A stretch of DNA of 64,000 nucleotides from Scandinavium manionii (GTDB lineage Bacteria; Pseudomonadota; Gammaproteobacteria; Enterobacterales; Enterobacteriaceae), in NCBI RefSeq assembly GCF_024764775.1, contig NZ_JALIGC010000039.1, positions 1 through 64,000 of the forward strand, read 5' to 3'. How positions within the stretch are numbered: the stretch's first letter is position 1; each line of letters starts with the position of its first letter. This document shows, one piece after another, positions 54,792-62,938 of this stretch. The translations under genes were made by a program, and so were the position numbers. The notes under the pieces are model-generated. The model was not told the origin of the DNA. It did not search any database and worked only from the letters and a program-made list of their open reading frames with translations.

Positions 54792-56000
54792 ATGAAGTAT
54801 TGTTGTGCGGGGCTGCTGTTATTCTCTATGACAGTTTTGGCTGAGACAGGACCGGTATTAACGTCATCACCAACGTCATATGATCAACAAATTTATATAG
54901 ATGGTGATAACACTTCTGTTGCCAATCGTAAATTCTCATACCCTTATACCTTTCGATCCCTGGGGAGTTCTGAATATACCGGCCAGGATGCCAGTTATAT
55001 GACTGACGGGGTATTAGCCTATGGCCCGCAATTTGTGTCGGCGAGCTGGGATCCCAGCGCTATCGATACCAGCGATAGCAAAAATATCGACGGCATCACT
55101 TACTATCGCTATAAAAGGGAATTAGCGGCGAATTTATATATTGCGATACAGCAAGGGGTTTACTCTAATCAGACCCAACATTATATCATCCATGACGTCC
55201 CTTTTTCTGGCGTAAGTAATTACGGTGTCTCCCGAACAGATCGTACTGCCGGTGTCTGTGAGGGAACCCGGAATTCTACATGGGCTGCGAATATCACTTG
55301 TGATGGCGCCAGTATTAAATTAGTCAAAGATGACGGTATTGCTGCGCGGGTAGGTACTGTCTTACTCTATTTTGCCGGAACGCCGAGTAGCCCCATTAAT
55401 TTCTCCGGCGTCACTATTGCCAGATTATCTGTGGGCGATAAGTTAATGCCCGGGGGTAACGAAAACGACTCGTATAATGGAAGTTATACCACCTATGGCA
55501 CTATATCGCTGACCGGCAACATTACTTTTGTTAATAGCTGCAATATTACTGAATCAGGCACTGTGCAGGTTCCGTTTGGTGAAATCCCGCCGAGTATTTT
55601 CACCACCAAAGGTAGCAAACCCAGTAATAATTATGTGAAGAAAACAGAGATTCACTACCAGTGTGAGTTCCCTATTCATAATGCTCAAAGTTCCGGCGTT
55701 AAATGGATGCTGGAAGCCACAGGGGCAAGCAAAAATGCTGAACAAAGCAATGGGTTATTAGCCGCGGTTGCCACCGGCTCAAATACCATTAATAACCTCG
55801 GCATCAAGGTCACTCGTGACGAGTCCGGGGCCAACGTTGTCGATACTACGGGGGCGACCAGCTATGACACCACTTATTCGTCCGATGACAAACAAGCCAC
55901 CGCGACGTTTTACGCATACCCCACCATGATCAATGATACCAAACCCAAAGGCGGCGGTGATTTCAAAGCCACAGCGACGCTGAGATTTGATATTCCCTAA
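54792..56000 (+). CDS. Two-domain fimbrial tip adhesin
   Basis: A 402-residue protein, twice the size of the pilins, and last in the operon, as FimH is. Signal peptide about 1-17 (ending VLA). The N-terminal half (about 18-250) is a likely receptor-binding domain with a Cys pair (GVCEGT, NITCDG). The C-terminal half (about 250-402) is a pilin domain with Cys in VNSCNI and YQCEF, ending KATATLRFDIP. Ligand cannot be read from the sequence. SD GGAG at 7 nt. Confidence 0.84.
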   Translation: MKYCCAGLLLFSMTVLAETGPVLTSSPTSYDQQIYIDGDNTSVANRKFSYPYTFRSLGSSEYTGQDASYMTDGVLAYGPQFVSASWDPSAIDTSDSKNIDGITYYRYKRELAANLYIAIQQGVYSNQTQHYIIHDVPFSGVSNYGVSRTDRTAGVCEGTRNSTWAANITCDGASIKLVKDDGIAARVGTVLLYFAGTPSSPINFSGVTIARLSVGDKLMPGGNENDSYNGSYTTYGTISLTGNITFVNSCNITESGTVQVPFGEIPPSIFTTKGSKPSNNYVKKTEIHYQCEFPIHNAQSSGVKWMLEATGASKNAEQSNGLLAAVATGSNTINNLGIKVTRDESGANVVDTTGATSYDTTYSSDDKQATATFYAYPTMINDTKPKGGGDFKATATLRFDIP

Positions 56001-56021
56001 AGCAGCGTGCGGAATTTTCTG

Positions 56022-56067
56022 TGTCAGGCTTTGCCTTTCAGTACGAGCATCCTGGAAAAGCCTGACA
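56022..56067. terminator. Inverted repeat after the fimbrial operon
   Basis: TGTCAGGCTTT and AAAGCCTGACA form a perfect 11-bp stem with a 24-nt loop. It lies between the convergent fimbrial operon and the lipoprotein gene. A smaller CCCCT / AGGGG hairpin is at 56085-56097. Terminator function is likely but T runs are poor. Confidence 0.55.
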
Positions 56068-56103
56068 TATTTCACGCTTTGTCACCCCTGCAAGGGGGAT
56101 TCT

Positions 56104-56295
56104 TTAACGGGTATTCTGTAGAACCCTCTGGCACTTCTCATCACTATCTGCGCCATTCCCGCTCATAGCCGCCTGAATACAGGCCTGATAATCTGTCGGT
56201 GAAACCGTCTCCTGCGTCTCCTGCGTTGGCTGCGACGGGGCGGCCTGGCAGCCGGCCAGTAATAATCCGCAGATCAGAATGGCTGATTTAGTCAT
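56104..56295 (-). CDS. Small ChiQ-like lipoprotein
   Basis: A 63-residue lipoprotein with SD GGAGGAG and lipobox LLAGC at 12-16. The mature part is Gln/Thr-rich then has DYQACIQAAMSGNGADSDEKC with two conserved Cys. This pattern recalls ChiQ (YbfN), the lipoprotein encoded with chitoporin ChiP; the match is from memory and partial. Its start overlaps the 3' end of the exported glycosidase by 8 nt, so translation is coupled. Last gene of the alpha-galactoside operon; function unknown, perhaps a porin or enzyme partner. Confidence 0.72.
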   Translation of the reverse strand: MTKSAILICGLLLAGCQAAPSQPTQETQETVSPTDYQACIQAAMSGNGADSDEKCQRVLQNTR

Positions 56296-59221
56296 TTTCT
56301 CCTCCAGTGGCGTGACTATAAAAGGTGAGTAAAAGAGTATGCTGAGGCTCATCCTGCCAGGTTTTGCCGGCATCAATCGAAATAAGCAGCCGGCCTGTCG
56401 CGCCGGATGAACGCTTCCCTGCCAGTACGCCATAACTGTTTTTCCCTGAGGGTTCGAAGCGGGACCCTTCTGAGCTGAAAATCAGCGCATAGCGTTTAGC
56501 CGTATCCAGCCCGCTCAGGCGCGGGAATACAGAATAAATCGCCGGATTAGCGGGTAAATTGAACGGGGGCAACGCCGCCGTAAACAGAGTTTTAGACGGC
56601 CGATCTTGCGCATTGAGTTCCACCACGCGGAGACGCAAGTTGTCGCCAGGCACGGCGTCGACATAATGCTCAAATAACCAGAAGTCGATTTTCGGCAGAT
56701 CGCTGTGGCTGAGTTTGAAGGTCTGCATTAACTGATGATTTCCTTGAATGTCGGTGCGCTTCATGCCGGGGCCAATACTGTCCTCGGTTATCTTCAAGGC
56801 AGACACAGAAGATTGCTGTTGATACGCCTCAAGAGTGGGGGTCGTCAGAGGACCATCATGGCTGGCGAAATCCAGGCGAAGACGCCTGACCTGAATATCA
56901 GGGAAGGAAAAAGTGCGTTTGTCGCCGACAATAAAGCCCTGCGCGAGCTTATTCCATGCCGCGCCGTCAAATCCGGAAAGGGTGTAGTTGCGTATTGCGA
57001 AGGGGGCTGGCTCTTTAATGATCACCTGATTCAGGCCGGTGGACTGGCCGAGATCCCACTCATAGCGGTTTTTGCCTGCGATAGAGGATTTTCCGTGCAG
57101 CAGATCCCCCGCCTCAGATGTCGATTTCGCGGTCTGTCGGCTGAAATGGAGCAGGGCAGTTTCTCCTGCTTTCAGTGAATACGCCACCTCGCCGCCCTGA
57201 TGCGGCCAGCTTCGTCCGCTATAGAGTTCGGTTATCTGATACGGGGTATTAGCGGTTAATCCCAGCCCGGCAGGCGCAAGCCGCCAGTGCTGCGTAGTAT
57301 TTTGCCAGTTGCTCAGACCGACATAACTTCCGCCGTCGCCGTCGGTACGAACCAGCACTGCCGGGCTATGTTCGCCAGCGTGATAAAAATTGGTCATCGA
57401 GACCGGGCGTGCGGCGATGCCTGCCTGGGCCACTTTCAGTAACGATCTGTTTTTAATCCAGGTCATTCTGTCTTCATCGATGAAAGGTAAGTTATCCCCC
57501 ACCAGCCAATGCCCTCCGGCCAGTGCAACCGTTGTTGCCAGGCGCAATGCGGCGAGCTGCCCCAGTCGCCCGGCGCCCTGCAACAGTTGTTCCGGCAGAA
57601 ACATATCGGCATCGTTATAGTCATAAAGCGTGCCGTTGCTCCACCAGGAGGCAGCGCTATTAAAGGCCTGGCGCTCAATCCCGCTATATGCTGCCACGCC
57701 CAGTGAGGTGTCGCAGGCGGCACGGCGGCCATGCGTAAACGCCGCGGGCAGCAGCGGGGCGATTGATGCATTCAGGTACACCTGACGTCCGCTGGCCTGC
57801 ACTTCATCGCGCATAATCTTCATGCCGATACGGTAGTTCTGCATGCCGTTAATCGCGGGATCGTGATGGTGGCCTTCGTACAGCCCCATATCCAGAAAAT
57901 CGAGTTTCAGGTAGTCATAACCCCAGGCGAGGTCGTTTTTGATATTGCGCCGCACAATGTATTGGGCCGCCGGGTGCGACATATCCAGGGCGTAGGTGCC
58001 CAGATAGGTTTTCACCAGTTGGCCGTTTTCATCATGTAAGCAGGCATCGCGATGTGTATATCCCGTATTGTCTACGGGCAAGTCGAGCCAGTTTTCATAG
58101 ATGGTAAACGGCGTAAGGTAGCCGCCTGCTTTCAGCCCGCGCTGATGCACATAGTCCGCGAAATCCTTCATGCCTTGCGGATAACTCTCGGGCTGGAAGC
58201 CGCCGTCCATATTGACGTACTGATAGCCTAGCGGTTTGAGATGCGCGGCGATGTAATCGGTGATGTCTTCCATGTCCCGGGCTTTGCCATAGCTGTCATG
58301 CGAGTAGAACGCATTAAAGCCTACCGGCACGGCTCCGTTCCAGTTGAGTCGTGGTTCTCCCTGATTGTAGATTTTTCCGTAGGTTTCGAGCCCATCCCGA
58401 TAATCGGTGAAATAGCCGAGGAAAAAGAGATCGGATCTGACCGTGGTACCGCGTTGTGAGCCGCCCCAGTTATACAGGGCGAAAGCGGTGAGCGGGCCGT
58501 TAGCCAGTCGGGCTTCACCCAACTTCTGGCTGCTTTTCCATTTCTGCACGGATGCCGCGCCCGCGATCAGCCCATGACGGCTCTGATTATCGAAAAGCGC
58601 GGTCACCCAATGACTGACGCCATTAAATTTTACCATCGGTTCGACGGGGTTGGCGAAACGGTCGGTGCCATTCTGGCTCAGACCGAAATCATTCACCGGC
58701 GCGACGCCAAAATCGAAATTGTTGGAATAGGGGGTGGTGTAGATTCGCTTATCGTTTGCAGGGCCGATATCGGCGAAACCGGAGACGATGGGCGCGAGCC
58801 TCGAGATCGCCATCTCACTGGCAGCCGTCACCGTCAGGTCGCTTAAAAACCAGCGTGTATCATTGAAAAACCAAAGATGTAAGGCCAGCGTAGCGCCGTC
58901 GGCAAAACGGCTAGTGAGGGTCAGCTTTTCCCCAGGCCCGCGCTGTGGATCGATGATTTTTTCCCAGTTTGCGTCTCGGGATGCCGCCTGCTCGCTGTTC
59001 AGCGCCGCCATCTCTCCTTTTCTCAGGGCTTCACTGTGGAACGCCTTCAGCACTGGCGTTTGGTGCCAGGTTAGCGTGCCGGTTCCCTTATCCAGAGCAT
59101 ACTGCATCGTCCAGTCACCATGATGAACCGTGACTTGCGCACCCCGCCGGGAAAATTCTGCGGCGTGGCCGAGGGTTGTTAGCATGATGAGCAGCAGACC
59201 GGAAAACACATTTATTTTCAT
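56288..59221 (-). CDS. Exported clan GH-D glycosidase (probable alpha-galactosidase) with extra C-terminal modules
   Basis: A 977-residue secreted enzyme. Signal peptide about 1-20 (ending GHAA). N-terminal beta domain (about 22-290), TIM barrel (about 300-610) and a beta domain (to about 690). Catalytic motifs resemble GH27/GH36: nucleophile Asp441 in YLKLDF, acid/base candidate Asp504 in RAACD, and YNDADMF like the GH27 WNDPDM motif. About 700-800 resembles an F5/8-type carbohydrate-binding domain; about 810-977 is a further beta-rich module I do not recognise. Follows the porin by 25 nt, and likely trims alpha-galactosides in the periplasm or at the surface. Substrate unproved. Confidence 0.8.
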   Translation of the reverse strand: MKINVFSGLLLIMLTTLGHAAEFSRRGAQVTVHHGDWTMQYALDKGTGTLTWHQTPVLKAFHSEALRKGEMAALNSEQAASRDANWEKIIDPQRGPGEKLTLTSRFADGATLALHLWFFNDTRWFLSDLTVTAASEMAISRLAPIVSGFADIGPANDKRIYTTPYSNNFDFGVAPVNDFGLSQNGTDRFANPVEPMVKFNGVSHWVTALFDNQSRHGLIAGAASVQKWKSSQKLGEARLANGPLTAFALYNWGGSQRGTTVRSDLFFLGYFTDYRDGLETYGKIYNQGEPRLNWNGAVPVGFNAFYSHDSYGKARDMEDITDYIAAHLKPLGYQYVNMDGGFQPESYPQGMKDFADYVHQRGLKAGGYLTPFTIYENWLDLPVDNTGYTHRDACLHDENGQLVKTYLGTYALDMSHPAAQYIVRRNIKNDLAWGYDYLKLDFLDMGLYEGHHHDPAINGMQNYRIGMKIMRDEVQASGRQVYLNASIAPLLPAAFTHGRRAACDTSLGVAAYSGIERQAFNSAASWWSNGTLYDYNDADMFLPEQLLQGAGRLGQLAALRLATTVALAGGHWLVGDNLPFIDEDRMTWIKNRSLLKVAQAGIAARPVSMTNFYHAGEHSPAVLVRTDGDGGSYVGLSNWQNTTQHWRLAPAGLGLTANTPYQITELYSGRSWPHQGGEVAYSLKAGETALLHFSRQTAKSTSEAGDLLHGKSSIAGKNRYEWDLGQSTGLNQVIIKEPAPFAIRNYTLSGFDGAAWNKLAQGFIVGDKRTFSFPDIQVRRLRLDFASHDGPLTTPTLEAYQQQSSVSALKITEDSIGPGMKRTDIQGNHQLMQTFKLSHSDLPKIDFWLFEHYVDAVPGDNLRLRVVELNAQDRPSKTLFTAALPPFNLPANPAIYSVFPRLSGLDTAKRYALIFSSEGSRFEPSGKNSYGVLAGKRSSGATGRLLISIDAGKTWQDEPQHTLLLTFYSHATGGEND

Positions 59222-59246
59222 GATGTTCTCATTCCTTCAGACCGCA

Positions 59247-60665
59247 TTAGAAAATCGTGAACGGAGCAATGACGTTGAATTTAATGTCAATTTCGTCCTG
59301 GAACATATTGTTGTAGCCGCCGCTGTAGTTCGGGTTGCTACCATGATTGTCGTAATTGATATAGTGCAGGTTGAACAGGGTGCCTTTCATGCGCCCGGTC
59401 TGTACGGTGTGGGCGATATTGAAGGTCCAGGCGGATTCATCAATACGCTGGCTTTGGTCTGCCAGCACACCGTCCACGGTACAGGTGGTGCAGGGTTTCC
59501 CACCCCAGCCGTAAACGTATCCGGCACCGACGGCCCAGCCTGGCAAGTCGTAATTTTTCAGGTCATGTGTCACGCCTGCGAACACTGAGGTTTCGCCGTT
59601 AGCGTCAAAGTCGGATGCCGCGTCCCACCAGATGTCGAGGCGTCCGTTGGAGCTGGCATAGGCCGGAGTGATACGTTGCAGGAAAAAGCCCTGATTACCT
59701 TCGGCCTTGACGGTTTGCGCTTCGAGGCGGAAATCGAAGGTGTCGACGGTGTAGCCGAGCGTGATGCCCTGCAGCCAGGCCAGCCCATCATATTCATCAT
59801 TAACCGAGCCGTAGGCGGCAATGCTGTTATCGCCGACTTTATCTTTGGCGCCGTAAAACTGGTAGCTCATGCGCAGATCGTTCCCGGCGACGGGAATGCT
59901 GTACGAAAGTTTGCCGAAATATTGATCCATAAAATCGGCGGCCTGAGCCATCGACGCTTCCAGCACCAGTTTGTTTTTGAAGTCGTAACGCAGGCCCAGG
60001 GCGTGAACATAGTCGATTTTGGTGGTGTTATCGGCGGCGCGGAATTCGTACATCTCCGTATACCACGGGGCTTTATATTGATCTGACCACAGGTAAGACG
60101 CCGAAAGCGCCCCATGTTCACCGAAGTCCCAACTTCCTCCGGCTTCTGCCCCCTGATACGCGCCCGGGACAAAGCCCCAGTGCACCGCCAGCAGCGTTTG
60201 CCCGGAAGGCTGGATGTAGCCCGCGCGCATCCAGTAATCGTCATACTTGAGCTTCAACGCCGCTTTATACAGGTTGAAGCCGCCTTTATCCCCGGACCAG
60301 TCCTCATCCCAGCGCTGGTTTGCCGAACTGAGGCTGATCTCGTTTGGGTGTGCGGCGTCGCCCGTCGCGAGGTTGGCAGAGGCAAAACCGGCCACGTCGA
60401 GACCGATAAAATCGCCGGCGAATCCGGAGGTGAAATCGAGGTTGGCATTAAATGTCGCGTGGTGTAAGTCTTCCGCGTAATGCCCGTAATCCGGGCTGCC
60501 CGGTGTCATATCGCGCTTATCACGATAGCGCTGGGAGTAATAAATACCGCCGGTCATATGGGAGTCGTCAATAAACCCTTCAGCGTGTACTGGTGAGGAA
60601 AAAAACAGGGCTGGCCCACATATCAGCGGAGCCGCAATCAGTGTGCAAGTGCGTAATTTGGACAT
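59247..60665 (-). CDS. ChiP-like outer-membrane carbohydrate porin (OprD family)
   Basis: A 472-residue porin with signal peptide about 1-28 (ending VHA). The mature N-terminus EGFIDDSHMTGGIYY and C-terminus QDEIDIKFNVIAPFTIF closely follow chitoporin ChiP (YbfM); the interior shares DEDWSGDKGG and GYIQPSGQTLLA. The last residue is Phe, as needed for barrel insertion. A CTTC-containing loop (KPCTTCTVDG) near 398-407 is not in the ChiP I recall. It lies between an alpha-galactosidase and an exported glycosidase, so its substrate is probably an alpha-galactoside rather than chitooligosaccharide. The ribosome site lies in a hairpin. Confidence 0.86.
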   Translation of the reverse strand: MSKLRTCTLIAAPLICGPALFFSSPVHAEGFIDDSHMTGGIYYSQRYRDKRDMTPGSPDYGHYAEDLHHATFNANLDFTSGFAGDFIGLDVAGFASANLATGDAAHPNEISLSSANQRWDEDWSGDKGGFNLYKAALKLKYDDYWMRAGYIQPSGQTLLAVHWGFVPGAYQGAEAGGSWDFGEHGALSASYLWSDQYKAPWYTEMYEFRAADNTTKIDYVHALGLRYDFKNKLVLEASMAQAADFMDQYFGKLSYSIPVAGNDLRMSYQFYGAKDKVGDNSIAAYGSVNDEYDGLAWLQGITLGYTVDTFDFRLEAQTVKAEGNQGFFLQRITPAYASSNGRLDIWWDAASDFDANGETSVFAGVTHDLKNYDLPGWAVGAGYVYGWGGKPCTTCTVDGVLADQSQRIDESAWTFNIAHTVQTGRMKGTLFNLHYINYDNHGSNPNYSGGYNNMFQDEIDIKFNVIAPFTIF

Positions 60666-60680
60666 AGAGGTATTCCTCTT
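60666..60680 (-). promoter_or_regulatory. Porin ribosome-site hairpin and possible ChiX target
   Basis: The mRNA reads AAGAGGAATACCTCT just before the ATG. AGAGG and CCTCT can pair with loop AATA, which would occlude the Shine-Dalgarno. The first nine bases AAGAGGAAT are exactly complementary to the ATTCCTCTT seed of the sRNA ChiX as I remember it, which represses chiP. Regulation is inference. Confidence 0.45.
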
Positions 60681-60718
60681 CCATGTGAAGAAAAATCATA
60701 AAAACAACAAAATAAGAA

Positions 60719-60734
60719 GGGGGCGGCCGCCCCC
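60719..60734 (-). terminator. GC palindrome between alpha-galactosidase and porin
   Basis: GGGGGCGGCCGCCCCC, a perfect 16-bp palindrome 5 nt after the galactosidase stop. It is followed on the minus strand by a T-rich run (TTCTTATTTTG). It may act as a partial terminator or RNA stabiliser setting enzyme-to-porin ratios. Confidence 0.6.
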
Positions 60735-60739
60735 AAATT

Positions 60740-62938
60740 TCAGGGAAGGCGTGTCAGATGCCAGGTTCGACTGATGTAGTCGCGACTCAGCGGGGGATCG
60801 ATAAATATTCCGCGGAACATCAACTCGTCGCCGCCGATGGATTGCGGGCCGTCGTCAAGTTGATAACGCGCGGCAGGATCAAGCCCGGCGAGGCGAACTA
60901 TTCGCAGTGGCGCGGACGCAATGCTGACCAGCGAAAAGGCCATCATCAGCGCATGCTGTTGATCCTCAGAAACAAACATCCATGCGGCGAAATCGGTGTT
61001 TTCCCACGGGCTAACCAGCCGCCAGAACGTGCCAAACTGAATGAGCTGGCGATGCTGTTTATAAAAGGCAATTTGCTGGCGTACCGCGTCATCACGTTCA
61101 CTGTCGCTCCGCATAAGATCCAGCATTAATCCATAGTTGCCGCTCATCGCCACCGCGCCGCGCATGACCATGCTGGTGGAACGGCCCATCTGATGATTCG
61201 GCACTTCCGAGACGTGTGCGCACTGCGTCACGGGCGGGTACATCATGCTGGTGGAATACTGAATATGCACACGCGAGGCGGCATCGGTATTATCGCTGAC
61301 CCACGCCTGCGGCATGTAAAAAAGCATCCCGGGGTCAAAACGCCCGCCGCCGCCCGCGCAGCATTCGAAAAGAATATGCGGGAAGCGTTTGGTTAACGCC
61401 TCAAGCAGGGCATACAAGCCGAGAATGTAGCGGTGCGCGGTCTCCTGCTGCTGCCCGGCCGGCGCAGTAGCAGAGCCCACTTCGGTCATGTTCCGGTTCA
61501 TATCCCATTTGATGTAATCAATGGGATGCTCATCAAGGAAGTGACTCATTTGCTGCAAAATATTGTCGCGTACTTCCGGGCGACCGAGGTCGAGAATGTA
61601 TTGATTCCGTCCTTCGGAAAGCGGTTGCTGCCCGGCATGGAGCACCCAGTCCGGGTGTCTGGCAAATAATTCGCTGCGCCGCGAAATCATTTCTGGCTCA
61701 AACCACAGCCCGAACTGCATCCCTTGCTGGTGGACTTTATCGATTAACGGGCGCAGGCCATTCGGGAATTTCTGCCGATTCACAAACCAGTCACCCAGCG
61801 ATGAGGTGTCATCGTTGCGCTCGCCAAACCAGCCGTCGTCCAGCATCAGTAATTCTGCGCCCAGCACTTTTGCGTTGTCAGCAAAACGGAGCAGTTTCTC
61901 CTCGTTGAAATCGAAGTAGGTTGATTCCCAGTTATTGGCGAGGACGGGACGGACTTTATGCCGATGCTCCCCGCGAACCAGATTATCCCGATACAGCGTG
62001 TGCAGAGCGTGAGACAGCCCGTTCAGGCCGTTGTCAGACCAGGCGAGAACCGCTTCCGGCGTCTGGAAACTGGCGTCAGGTTGTAATGCCCAGCCAAACC
62101 CGTGTGGATTAATGCCCAGTAACACCCGCGTTTGCTGGAAAGCATCGACTTCCGTACGGGCGGTAAAATTGCCGCTGTAGACCAGATGCAAGCCCCAGGC
62201 TTCGCCTTGCATTTCGGTGGTTTCCGGGCGCACCAGGCCGATAAACGGTTGCTGATGCGTACTGCTAGCCCCGCGCTTGCTGTCGAGCACGGTGATGCCT
62301 GGATTCAGGATCTGACGGTGCAGCTGGCGCTCGCGGGCCCATGCGCCGGGGAACTGGATTTGCTCAAAGTCGCTGTCCGGGAAATCCACCGAGCAGCTCA
62401 ACGCGCGCAGCAAACGCAGCGGCGTTTTTCCGCCGTTGGTGATGCGGGCGCTTCGCGTAATGACGGGGAGGTCGCGGAAAACGGTATAGCTCAGTTCTAC
62501 CTGTAAATGTGTAAGGGGGTCTTCCAGTGTGACCCGCAGGGTTTCGGCGGCGTGTGGTGTCTCGACCCAGGTAGCGGGCAAACCGTCCAGTGGTGGTTTG
62601 CCGGCCACGATGTGATGCGAAATGTAATGCAGGTTGCTCACCTGGCTACCGTCTTCGTAACGGACTTCAAATGCCGGTTCGCGGTAATCCCCGGCACCGT
62701 GACCCGGATACTCCTGCAACACGGTGTCCAGAGAAAAGGTACGATCAGGCCAGCCTGCAGGCGTCGGGGAAAACGACGAGCGATCCAATTTTGGGTAATC
62801 ATCCGCCTGGCTGAAGGTGGAAATGTGTTTTCCCCAATAGCTATGAATCAAATAGCGGCCATGTGCGAGGCTTAGCACATAACTCACCTGCTGATTGTGC
62901 AAATGGAAAAACTGTTTTTCTGCGTTCCAGGTAATCAT
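60740..62938 (-). CDS. Alpha-galactosidase, GH36 (AgaA/RafA type)
   Basis: A 732-residue cytoplasmic enzyme with no signal peptide, hydrolysing terminal alpha-galactosyl residues of melibiose, raffinose or similar. N-terminal beta-supersandwich (about 1-325), TIM barrel (about 330-640) and C-terminal beta domain. Nucleophile Asp479 in YIKWDMNRN and acid/base Asp549 in WVSDNTDA correspond to Asp478/Asp548 of Geobacillus AgaA; LLMLDDGWFG, LWFEPEM and CCAGGGGRFD are GH36 signatures. Starts by ATGA overlap with the upstream transporter, which fixes the start and indicates coupling. Confidence 0.93.
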   Translation of the reverse strand: MITWNAEKQFFHLHNQQVSYVLSLAHGRYLIHSYWGKHISTFSQADDYPKLDRSSFSPTPAGWPDRTFSLDTVLQEYPGHGAGDYREPAFEVRYEDGSQVSNLHYISHHIVAGKPPLDGLPATWVETPHAAETLRVTLEDPLTHLQVELSYTVFRDLPVITRSARITNGGKTPLRLLRALSCSVDFPDSDFEQIQFPGAWARERQLHRQILNPGITVLDSKRGASSTHQQPFIGLVRPETTEMQGEAWGLHLVYSGNFTARTEVDAFQQTRVLLGINPHGFGWALQPDASFQTPEAVLAWSDNGLNGLSHALHTLYRDNLVRGEHRHKVRPVLANNWESTYFDFNEEKLLRFADNAKVLGAELLMLDDGWFGERNDDTSSLGDWFVNRQKFPNGLRPLIDKVHQQGMQFGLWFEPEMISRRSELFARHPDWVLHAGQQPLSEGRNQYILDLGRPEVRDNILQQMSHFLDEHPIDYIKWDMNRNMTEVGSATAPAGQQQETAHRYILGLYALLEALTKRFPHILFECCAGGGGRFDPGMLFYMPQAWVSDNTDAASRVHIQYSTSMMYPPVTQCAHVSEVPNHQMGRSTSMVMRGAVAMSGNYGLMLDLMRSDSERDDAVRQQIAFYKQHRQLIQFGTFWRLVSPWENTDFAAWMFVSEDQQHALMMAFSLVSIASAPLRIVRLAGLDPAARYQLDDGPQSIGGDELMFRGIFIDPPLSRDYISRTWHLTRLP

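Noticed and set aside
48772..56000. Type 1 (fim) fimbriae
   Set aside because: Gene order is similar but there is no fimI position, subunits are too divergent, and fimB/E are absent; left as an unnamed chaperone-usher system.
59247..60665. Porin as true chitoporin ChiP
   Set aside because: Ends match ChiP but the gene lies in an alpha-galactoside operon; no chitin-use genes are nearby, so it was called ChiP-like only.
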